A DNA stretch of 64,000 bases. Source: Pictodentalium vernedei (lineage: Eukaryota; Mollusca; Scaphopoda; Dentaliida; Dentaliidae). How positions within the stretch are numbered: the first letter of the stretch is position 1; each line of letters begins with the position of its first letter. A program made the position numbers and the translations under genes. The notes under the pieces are model-generated. The model was given only the letters and a program-made list of their open reading frames with translations. It was not told the origin of the DNA and searched no databases. Shown piece after piece: positions 21,457-29,692 of the stretch. The stretch is from contig CM062297.1 of assembly GCA_031216915.1 (NCBI GenBank), forward strand, positions 363,271,704 through 363,335,703. The letters are read 5' to 3'.

Positions 21457-21775
21457 GGGGGCGCAGTGGCTCAGGTGGCAGAGGTGCAGACTGCAAGCCA
21501 TGAGGTCCTCACTCTGTCCTTGGGCAAGACACTTCACCCCATAGCCCATGTGGGTGCATGGTGGCGCTGTGTACTAAAGCGTACTGCACGTCGATGGTGC
21601 ACCCGTCTTCAACCAATGCTAACCCTGCTTGTGTGGAGTTAGTATGTGGGGGATCTGACAGTTGCTCGTTGTTGCCAGGTGGTTCTTCCCGGGTACCCCG
21701 ATTTCCTCCACCTGAAAAACTGTCGTGGTCATGATTAGCCACTGTGCAGAAATATGTGACATTAAACACCAATGA
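21457..21775 (+). mobile_element. SINE, tRNA-like head 1 (B box lost) and tail A
   Basis: Sense start GGGGGCGCAGTGGCTCAGGTGG with A box TGGCTCAGGTGG and the head-1 anticodon-arm sequence GTGCAGACTGCAAGCC. The B-box segment is deleted. Body is full and tail A is CACTGTGCAGAAATATGTGAC. Flanks TAATCCTTTAAA / TAATCCTCTAAA look like a 12-bp target duplication. Confidence 0.9.
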
Positions 21776-22026
21776 ATAAATAATCCTCTAAAAAATTAGC
21801 TCAATCTAATAAAGGGTCATAAGCTATGTTTTTCAATTAAAAATGAAAAGATAATTAAAACTGAATAGACGTTTCTGTGAATAATGTTGACCGTTTTTCC
21901 TCGTTATGTTGGCTAAAGGGTTAAGAATCCCTTACTTTGGAAGGCACACTGAAAGGGTGTCCCATTCCACATAGAATTAAATGTTAAGAAAATAAAGCGA
22001 AAAACATTAAGTTTCTCAGCTGACAG

Positions 22027-22117
22027 TACCTGCTTTTGCACTCCGGAGGGATGGAACGGCACGAATCAGAGACATTCTCTTAATGGCACTTTGGCACCAA
22101 AGGTTTCTGCACTCTCG
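22027..22117 (+). CDS. Candidate internal exon, unrecognised protein, strand uncertain
   Basis: A 91-bp block has an acceptor-like left edge (TTTCTCAGCTGACAG) and a donor-like right edge (CTCG then GTGAGA). One plus frame is open throughout: one base plus 30 codons, reading TCFCTPEGWNGTNQRHSLNG and ten more residues. The block is richer in CpG than its surroundings. The C-x-C-x3-G-W pattern recalls EGF-like modules, but no domain can be called from 30 residues. The minus strand also has a possible donor (AAAGCAG then GTACTG) and an open frame, so strand and reality are both unsure. No neighbouring exon was found. Confidence 0.25.
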
Positions 22118-22256
22118 GTGAGACCGAGCCGAGCACAGTGAAAGACTATAAAACTCCTCTAACAAATGAGTTTTAAACAGTCATGGCACTAACACAGTTA
22201 ACAGTACAGTCGACCATGTCAGTATTGCATTGTTACCAGCCTGGCAGTTTTGTAAT

Positions 22257-22636
22257 AGGTTTCAACAATTATTCAGTTGCAGTTTTATGGAAAGGGTTAA
22301 CTTTATTCTGCCCGAAATAAAATATGTGCAATCCACATTGAAGTCTTGAGAGGGTTAAAAGCATTGAACTGAATAAGATAGGTTTCAACAAATTTTACAA
22401 TTATTCAGTGCAGTTTTATGGAAAGGGTTAACTTTATTCTGCCTGAAATAAAATATGTGCAATCCACATTGAAGTCTTGAGAGGGTTAAAAGCACTGAAC
22501 TGAATAAGATAGGTTTCAACAAATTTTACAATTATTCAGTGCAGTTTTATGGAAAGGGTTAACTTTATTCTGCTTGAAATAAAATATGTGCAATCCACAT
22601 TGAAGTCTTGAGAGGGTTAAAAGCATTGAACTGAAT
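22257..22636. repeat. Three-unit tandem repeat, 131-bp period
   Basis: Units start AGGTTTCAACA at 22257, 22380 and 22511 and contain GGAAAGGGTTAACTTTATTCTG and CAATCCACATTGAAGTCTTG. The first unit lacks 8 bp (AATTTTAC). Units 2 and 3 differ at very few positions, so the duplication is recent. Confidence 0.95.
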
Positions 22637-22639
22637 AAT

Positions 22640-23157
22640 GTATAATCTATTTCCTTGCAAGGGAAAGGGTTTCTCTCAACTTAGTTCCAGGAACTTACAT
22701 CCCATTATCATAACAAGGTTAGTAGATTACGTTTCATTTTTTGACAGATACTCCACGAGTGTTTACATTATCTCCAGTGTGAATAACATAGCATCGTATT
22801 GCTTGGGGAGAATTTACTGTATCAGGAAACTGGAGGCTGTGACATCCCTGTGGCCGACTGGGCCATACTCAGTGGCTCTAGCAACCTGAAAAACATAGGT
22901 GGCCGAGAACTTTTGACTGTCCACCAGTATGCCAAAAATCAGCGAGAAAGGACGATTTGTTTTCGAGTTATCGTGAAGACAAGGAAGCGCATAGAAGACA
23001 GAAGACAGGAGAATAAGAAAAAGAAAAAGAAGAAAAAGAAAAAAAAGAAAAAGAAACCGCACAAAAACACAGACTAATTAAACAGATTTCTACCTTGGTA
23101 CTGGAAAAATCACATGTGAGAGTTTGTATGGAAGGTCACAAGAGGTATTATATAATT
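22640..23157. repeat. Probable interspersed-repeat end with AAG-rich tract
   Basis: On minus, 'CTTCCTTGTCTTCACGATAACTC', 'AAAACAAATCGTCCTTTCTCGC' and 'TTTTTGGCATACTGGTGGAC' resemble non-coding repeat ends of the GTCC-tail type. An (AAGAAA)n tract lies at 23015-23060. The 92-codon plus frame (22799-23077) ends in poly-lysine from the microsatellite and is not credible. Confidence 0.4.
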
Positions 23158-23526
23158 TTCAAACAGAAAACCATTTACCATATTTTCAGTACAAATTTGA
23201 TCTGTTAATTGCATATGGGTTGTAGAGTAAACTCCTGTTAATTGTATATAAATTTTTGTAATAAGTCGAAAAAATTACTGTGACACGAACCAAATTCCCC
23301 TTATTTATCAACCTTTTTGGACTTACTACATCCAATACAGGCATTTGTTCTATTATATCTTGTTTGACAGAGCTCTATGAGCTCTGTAAAACAAGATATA
23401 ATAGAATAAATGCTCAGTTTACCTCCAGAAAACAGGAAACTGACCAAATCCCTGTTAATTGTATACTCATGTTAATTGAATAATTTTCACTGGCAAAATG
23501 GATATTCAATTAAGAGGATTCTACTG
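23158..23526. mobile_element. TA-a MITE, left end missing
   Basis: 'AAACCATTTACCATATTTTCAG', 'AGTAAACTCCTGTTAATTG', central hairpin CTTGTTTGACAGAGCTC ... GAGCTCTGTAAAACAAG (about 23360-23397), right end (complement) CAGTAGAATCCTCTTAATTG, then TA. Confidence 0.85.
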
Positions 23527-23577
23527 TATTATGAAAAATGTATACTGCATGAAGAGTGAAAATAAAATAAAATGAAA

Positions 23578-23702
23578 CAGAGCTTATCCTGAATTTGTTC
23601 AAAGATCATGTGTTGCGAAAATGAGGCTGAGAGCCTTCATTTTCACAACACATGATCTTTGAATTCTCTCAAAGAGCATCCTAAGGATAAGCTCGGAGAG
23701 TT
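23578..23702. mobile_element. Hairpin MITE, unassigned family
   Basis: Outer inverted pair GAGCTTATCCT / AGGATAAGCTC and inner arms CAAAGATCATGTGTTGCG ... ACAACACATGATCTTTG, about 28 bp with two differences. No clear target duplication. Confidence 0.75.
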
Positions 23703-24088
23703 CTGGAAAGTGTTCGTAAATATCCAAGAAAATTCCTTAAATTTAAGCTTTGGATTTTCTTCTCTCATCCAACAGAACCTGTTTTGGGTAATTATACAAT
23801 CTGAACATTGACATTATTTTGTAAACTTGGATAAAAATATAAAAGTTTCCCTTTCAGCTTTCCCTTTCAATGTCTTTGGAATGTGCGAGAGAAGAAACGA
23901 GTTTGCACCTAAGCTGCTGACACAGACTGATCGACATATAGAACTGCTTGTTACAGCTGCTAATTGAAAATTTATCCATTTTTATCAAGAAATCAAAATA
24001 TGAAATTTGGTATTCCACAGCACAAAATGTTTTGTTGGTCAGACCCCATAAACAAGGGATTTATCGAGTTAAAGCAAGTCATCGTTGT
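23703..24088. other. No gene seen
   Basis: AT-rich unassigned sequence. Confidence 0.4.
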
Positions 24089-24335
24089 TTAACCCTTTAC
24101 CTAACACGAAAAGCAGACGACACTTGTAAACAAAATTCTTGAATAAATAATTTTTTTCCTTTTTTGTCTCAAAAACATAGGCTATGACCCCTCATTGGAA
24201 CGAGCTCAACAAGCTCATTCCGAAGAGGAGTCATAACCTATGTTTTTGAGACAAAAAATGAAAAAATAATGAAAATTGGCAATTTTTGTGAATAGTGTTG
24301 GCTGGTTTTGGCCGTCACGTTGGGTAAAGGGTTAA
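24089..24335. mobile_element. TTAA-a MITE, alternative centre
   Basis: TTAA at 24089-24092 and 24332-24335. Ends CCCTTTACCTAACACG and (complement) CCCTTTACCCAACGTG. The centre is TCAAAAACATAGGCTATGACC with its complement, replacing the ACCATATCATG arms of other copies but keeping the CTCATTGGAACGAGCTC apex. Confidence 0.9.
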
Positions 24336-24727
24336 ATAACAGACAGAACTTGATTTGATAACACAACAAATAATGTTCAAGTGTATATAAAAGCACTGAA
24401 GTATCAAGTTCAAAGCACTTGGTTGCAGTAGTACAGCAGTGCATTGGCTAATGTATCTGCACTTTCAAAAACACTATCAAGTGTTTGGACAAATGCAGAA
24501 AAGCCTTCATTCACCAAACTTCAAAGAAGATTATGTCGACATATGCAAAAGATCTGAATGCAAAGTATAAGCATAAAGTGTATCTGCCTTTGAAAAGTTT
24601 ATTTATTACTCTGCAAACTAATTAGTCTAAAATACTTAGAATTTACTTATTAGTTGATACAAGTGTTTTCTTTTTGATAGGATGTTAATAAGCATTTATA
24701 ATGAATCATTATGATATATATTCTATT
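24336..24727. other. No gene seen
   Basis: AT-rich, unassigned. Confidence 0.4.
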
Positions 24728-24743
24728 TTTAGGCAACTGATGT

Positions 24744-24795
<52 letters not shown>

Positions 24796-25084
24796 TTGGT
24801 GGTTAAGGTCACATACTTATGCACAATGGCTAATCGTGGCCGTGAAAAGTTTTACAGGTGGAGGAAGCTGGAGTACCCAGAGAGAATCACCAAGCATCAA
24901 GAAGCAGCTGTCAGCTCCTCAACATTCTAACTCTGTTCAAGCTCTGCTCAAGGAAGGTTACAGCAACTGAAGACATGTGCACCATCGACATGTAGTACGC
25001 CTTAGTACACAGTTTCATCATGCACCCATGTAAGCAAACGGGATAAAGTGCTTTGCCCAAGGACACAATGCAGGTATTCCCGGA
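24728..25084 (-). mobile_element. SINE, tail A with long TTTA run, head truncated
   Basis: (ATTT)n about 24736-24796, tail A (AAGGTCACATACTTATGCACAATGG on plus), body to 'TGCTTTGCCCAAGGACACAATG', then lost in a G-rich tract. Confidence 0.85.
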
Positions 25085-25152
25085 TGGGGTGGGGGGTGGG
25101 GGGGGTGGGGGGGGTGGGGGGAGGGAGAGGGGGGTGGGGGGGGGGGGGTGGA
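25085..25152 (+). repeat. G-rich tract, strong quadruplex potential
   Basis: About 68 bp nearly all G, in runs of 4-13 separated by single T or A. Many G4 motifs on plus. Confidence 0.95.
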
Positions 25153-25216
25153 GCAACTGATGTATGTTACCAGCATTTTGCATGCATTCATCTTTTACCC
25201 TTAGATTGCCTATGTA

Positions 25217-25561
25217 TGTTAACTTATTAATGACACTGTCAACAGCAAGGGTCATCTTGTGTCAGACAGTTTTATAGATGGAGGAACCCAAAGTACCCAG
25301 AGAGAACCATTGAACAAATACAAGCAACTGTCAGACTCCCCAATCTACTAACTCAACACAAGCAGGTTTAGCATTGGTTGAAGACAGGAGCATCATTTAC
25401 ATACAGTATGCCTTAGTACACAATTCCACTATGCCCCTACATAGGCAATCAAGATTAAGTGCCTTGCTCAAGGACACAATGTGGTTATCCTTGGTAGGGA
25501 TCGAACTGTGGACCTCTAAATTTTAAGTTCAATGCCATAACCACTGAGCCATCGTGCTCCC
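25217..25561 (-). mobile_element. SINE, tRNA-like head 2, tail B
   Basis: In sense, head 2 at 25561-25490 (A box TGGCTCAGTGG, B-box-like AGTTCGATCCC, with 'TTATGGCATTGAAC' between). Then the shared body and tail B (CTGTTGACAGTGTC). Clear but diverged. Confidence 0.85.
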
Positions 25562-25909
25562 TTATGTTAATTCCTACCACCTTAATATTCAGAGGCACAG
25601 GTAGCTCTGTTTCAAACGAAGGTAAAACCAGGGAATATATCTCGGACAGAAATTAGCAATGCATGTGCAGATGCATCCAACTACTAACAACAATTTTGGG
25701 GGGAAATTTTGGTCTCAACCTTTCCCCCGGCTTTCAGATTGATCTAATTTGGAGACAATGCAGACTTGCTAAGTCAGTTGCAGTTCAGCCTCACTGAAGA
25801 GAATCTGCAAATTTTGCTGTTCAAAAGTGTTGTCAAATACCGGTATATTTATTCAATTTTCACTATTTTTTTCTTCCAAATAAGAATGTTAAAATGCATG
25901 ATGTAATGA
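25562..25909. other. No gene seen; left flank of the DIRS element
   Basis: AT-rich and unassigned. 'GATGTAATG' immediately precedes the DIRS left end. Confidence 0.5.
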
Positions 25910-25952
25910 AAATTAAAATTTTTTAGTAAATTTTGTTTCTTAACATACCTAC

Positions 25953-26177
25953 CACAATTGTTTACAATTGGCTGTAACATAAGTGCAAGCCCTACTTCGG
26001 AACTAACTCAAGCTTTTAGAATCTTTTCCAAACGAGTTGGAAAAGTACTAGAGTGCAAAAGCACGAAAAAGATCGAAAAAAGGGTCGAGCGAGACCAGCG
26101 CTCGAAATTACAGGTACTCTCTCTGCACACCTCTTGCGTTTACCGAGCGCATGCGCAACAACCGTGACGTCAATTCC
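25953..26177 (+). repeat. DIRS inverted terminal repeat, left copy
   Basis: 225 bp matching the reverse complement of 32165-32389 with about one substitution. Includes GCGCATGCGC-type CpG-rich sequence and TGACGTCA, a CRE-like site, near the inner end. The outer 43 bp (25910-25952) are specific to this end. Confidence 0.95.
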
Positions 26178-26257
26178 GTATTTCCGCCAACGAGAAGTTT
26201 GTGATTTAGCGGGGAGGCATCGATATCAAAGATATCCCCAAGGAGGGTGGGCCTCCG

Positions 26258-26349
26258 GTAAACAATTGTGGTAGGTATGTTAAGAAACAAAATTTACTAA
26301 AAAATTTTAATTTCTTTTCAACCTACTCACAATTGTTTACAATTGGCTG
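26258..26349. repeat. DIRS internal complementary region (ICR)
   Basis: 26258-26313 is the exact complement of the left end (25910-25965), and 26310-26349 is the complement of the right end (32368-32407). The two parts overlap by 4 nt (ATTT), so the ICR reads as the joined ends of the element. This is the layout known for DIRS-1. Confidence 0.93.
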
Positions 26350-26511
26350 AATAAACAATAGGAGGAGGTGAATCACATAACCAATACCAACAAGAGTAGC
26401 AGAACGAAAGCAAGGATGGCAGAGAACAAAAACTAAAACCTGTAATGAAGAAAGAGAGAAGGCACCTGAAAAGAACAAGGCTGAGAGAAGCGCAACCTCG
26501 ACAAAAACAAT

Positions 26512-27477
26512 TTAACGAGGGTGCACCACAGCCTGAGCAGCCATGAGAGGGCCTAAAGAATAAAGGTCCTCAGATTGCTGCTGAAGGTGGCGGAGATAAA
26601 AGGAGGAGAAGGTAGAAGCATTCCTCCAGTAAGCCGCATTCATAACATCACGGAGCGAAACAGAATTGGAGAACGCCCAGGATGTAGAAATGGCACGAAC
26701 CTCGTGAGCATTAAGCCGGTTCGAAACAAGATCCGATGCAGACAAGCGAGAATAAGCCAGCTTGATTGCAAGACAGATCCACCTGGAAATAGAATGGGAA
26801 GAGATAGACTGCCGCTTAGGAATGAGAGACAGAAAAAATCTCTTCCGATCCCTCCTAATGAACTGAGTGCGAGTAATGTAAGTCTTGACCGCACGAACAG
26901 GACAAAGAAGAGGCCTCCGTCCATCTACAGCAGGGAGAGCCCGAATGCAGATGGGAGGAGGTACCGAATCGGGGAGTTGATTCTTAGCCAGAAAAGAGCA
27001 ATCAGTAGTGAATGTGACACTGTTAGCCTCATTTCGGAAGAAGGCAGAATCAACAGATAGCGCATGAAGCTCACTGACTCGACGAGCAGAAGCAAACGCT
27101 AGAAGAAAAGCCGTCTTATAGGTGAGAAAACGCATGTCGGTCTCAGATAAAGGCTCGAAAGGCGCCCCCTCCAAACAGTGCAACACCCATGCCAAGTTCC
27201 ACTTGGGTGTAAGACGCAAAACTCGAGGCCTCTTCAAAGAAAAGTGCCGAATAAGTTTGGAGAGGAAAAGATTACGACCGATACACCGCTTTCCCACATA
27301 AGAGAAAGTATCAGACAGCATAGACCGATAGCCCTTAATCGTAATAGGCTGGAGGCCCTTGGAGTCAAAAAGAAAAACCAGAAAATCCGCAATTTGAGCG
27401 ATAGACGGATCACGGTAATTCACATTGTGATCTGAACACCAGCGGCAGAAAACCTTCCACTTGGCGGCATAAGTCAT
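26512..27477 (-). CDS. Tyrosine recombinase of the DIRS element
   Basis: The open frame extends upstream to 28557, but that part overlaps the RNase H/methyltransferase frame and is low-complexity Ser-rich. The recognisable domain starts near MTYAAKWKVFCRW (27477) and is about 321 residues. Visible family features are an N-terminal SAM-like segment (SIAQIADFLVFLF), the first catalytic Arg in FASARRVSELH, the H-x-x-R box in LNAHEVRAIS, and the terminal Tyr in FSSFYLRHL. Overlapping ORFs are usual in DIRS elements. Its role is to integrate a circular DNA copy, replacing a DDE integrase. The ORF ends about 160 bp from the ICR. Treated as part of an old mobile element, not a host gene. Confidence 0.93.
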   Translation of the reverse strand: MTYAAKWKVFCRWCSDHNVNYRDPSIAQIADFLVFLFDSKGLQPITIKGYRSMLSDTFSYVGKRCIGRNLFLSKLIRHFSLKRPRVLRLTPKWNLAWVLHCLEGAPFEPLSETDMRFLTYKTAFLLAFASARRVSELHALSVDSAFFRNEANSVTFTTDCSFLAKNQLPDSVPPPICIRALPAVDGRRPLLCPVRAVKTYITRTQFIRRDRKRFFLSLIPKRQSISSHSISRWICLAIKLAYSRLSASDLVSNRLNAHEVRAISTSWAFSNSVSLRDVMNAAYWRNASTFSSFYLRHLQQQSEDLYSLGPLMAAQAVVHPR

Positions 27478-29692
27478 TCCAGTGGAAGGTCGCCGCGATG
27501 CAGAAATGCACTCCACTGATCGTCTCGAAAAACCTCTACGTCGGAGACTGGACCTGATAAAAGACAGGCGTGAAGGGACAGGCTCGCCAGGTTGTTGTGA
27601 TACTTCCTGGGACGACCCTGTGAAAGAAGATCGCAACGTAGAGGTAGACGAATCGGTCGATCGGCCAATAGAGGCCGCAGCAGATTGATCCACACCCTCT
27701 GTGGAGACAGGGGTGTGATCAGAATGATCCTGCAACTGCAAGCACGAATCTTCGCTAAAACCTGAGGAAGAATCGGTGCAGGAGGAAAGGCATAGCCGAC
27801 CCAGCCTGTCCAGTCCAGAGACAGAGCGTCTACTGCAAATGCCAGAGGATCTGGACAAGGGGAGACAAAAGTCTCTACCTGATGATTCCAGCGAGTAGCG
27901 AAAAGGTCGACCTGAGGACGACCCCACTGCTCGCAAATCGCCTGAAACACCGACCGATGTAGCATCCATTCGGTTGGAAGGACACTGTCGCGTCGGGACA
28001 GGGAGTCTGCTAGGACGTTGAGACGCCCGGGAATGTGTCGAATGGACACCCGAACGTTCACATCCCGTGCCAACAGAAGAAGATCCCGAGACAGCCGATA
28101 CATAGGAATCGAATGAGTGCCTCCCTGATTCCGTATGTAGGCCACTACTGTCGAATTGTCCGAAAGAAGTAGGACAACATGGTCCGACAGATGAGGGATC
28201 CAAAGCCGAAAACTCAACAGAAGAGCAAGGAGCTCCTTCTGGTTGATATGAAGGCCCACCTGCTCGCTGTCCCACTCTCCGTGAGTAGACAGACCGAGAG
28301 GGTCCAACGTCGCACCCCAGCCCCGATCGCTGGCATCCGCAGTAAGGATGCGATCGGCCAAAGGAAGATCCAACGGAACACCCTGTGTCAGCCAGGGAAT
28401 ATTTGCCCAAGGGCGGAGGTGACAAAGCAGAGACCGAGGAATAGTGAGTTCCAGGTCCAGCGGATCTACATTCGGACGCCAATGATCCAACAGGAAGTGT
28501 TGGAGAGGTCGGACAAACAAGCGACCGAGCGGAATGAGATCGGTCACCGAACCGCAAAGGCCCAGCATCCGAAGGAAAGTCCTGGCCGAGACCGAGGAAG
28601 ATTGAAGTAGGTCCCGAGTCAAGGCGGAAAGAATCGTCGCCCGAGCCTGGGGAACCGACACTACATTGTGAAGAGTGTCGAAATCCATCCCCAATGACGG
28701 AATCGCTGAGAAGGAAGAAGATCCGACTTCTCGCGATTGACTCTGAAACCCAGCGACGCTAGCAGGCAAAGAAACTGCCGGACATCGAACTCCAGAACAG
28801 CAGCATCGTGGTGCCGTTGGAGGATGTCGTCTAGGTAGGCGGACGAAGTCACCGCCGACTGAGTGCGATGGAAAGCAAGCACATGAGACATCAGTCGGGT
28901 GAAGGCCCAAGGAGCCAGGTTCAAACCGAACGGGAGAGCTCTGAATTGAAAAACTCGATCCCGAAACGAGAACCGAAGGTATTTCCGTGACGCCAGATGA
29001 ATGGGTACATGGAAGTAGGCATCCTTCAGGTCGATACTGGCCGCAAAATCGCCCTGATGAACTGAACGTCGAACCGACCGGAAAGTCTCCATACTGAAAC
29101 GAGGAGCAATTATGTACTCGTTCAGGGTACTCAGATCGATGACAGGACGAAATTGGCCGTTTTTCTTCGGCACCAAGAAAAGTCTCGAGTAAAACCCCGG
29201 TGAAAGGGTGTTCCTGACCACCTCGATCGCCCCTTTGGTGAGGAGATTGTCGATCTCCTGCACCAGAAGGTCCCGACGCAGAGAATCTGAAGGGACCTGA
29301 GTCGGAAGGGGCACCCGAGATAAACTGGGGTGCCGATGGAAGGACAGTCGCAGACCGGAATGAATGACGTCGAGGACCCAAGAGTCCGACGTTATCTCTG
29401 TCCAACGGTCGTAAAACAGCGACAGCCTTCCTCCGACTGGAGGCGAATCGAGGTGAGAACCTTCACTTGCGGCCTCGACGAGGCCCCCGAGAGGAGAAAC
29501 CACCTCGGGAAGTGACAGAGTCCTGAGACTTTCCAGCCTGAGGCTGCCAGCGGGCCTGGCCACGTCGGCGCTTCTTATGAGCAGAAGGAGCAGACGGAGC
29601 CGAAGGCGTAGCCGACGTCGCCGACGAGGCAGACGCAGCAGCACGCTTGGCGGGCCTGGAACGACCCCCACCCGCAGCAGCAGGTGGGTCAA
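27474..29692 (-). CDS. Reverse transcriptase, RNase H and methyltransferase-like region of the DIRS element
   Basis: Order of domains: RT with FRPVIDLSTLN, ASIDLKDAYFHVPI, FRALPFGLNLAPWAF and the catalytic YLDD; RNase H with ILTADASDRGWG, INQKELLAL, LLLSDNSTVVAY and LNVLADSLSRR; then a DIRS-type Dam-like methyltransferase segment (PQVDLFATRWN, YAFPPAPIL). The RT is closest by eye to DIRS/Ngaro-type elements, where RT, RNase H and methyltransferase precede or overlap a recombinase. It overlaps the Gag-like ORF upstream and the recombinase ORF downstream. About one break falls in this region. Product, if made, would copy element RNA to DNA. Confidence 0.92.

Noticed and set aside
22799-23077. 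92-codon frame ending in poly-lysine
   Set aside because: The C-terminus is an AAG/AAA microsatellite and the rest resembles a repeat end.
25048-25230. Gly-rich 60-codon frame and Pro-rich antisense frame
   Set aside because: Produced by the G-rich tract.
25958-26167. Identical 69-residue open frames at both DIRS ends (25958-26167 and 32175-32384)
   Set aside because: They are the two inverted terminal repeats read outward; no ATG start and no sign of a protein.
26575-27060. Long plus-strand frames opposite the DIRS genes (for example 161, 143 and 134 codons)
   Set aside because: Antisense shadows of the minus-strand ORFs, Arg-rich and without motifs.
27478-28557. N-terminal 360 codons of the recombinase frame as a separate protein
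   Set aside because: Ser/Arg-rich low complexity that overlaps the RNase H/methyltransferase coding sequence in another frame; no domain visible.
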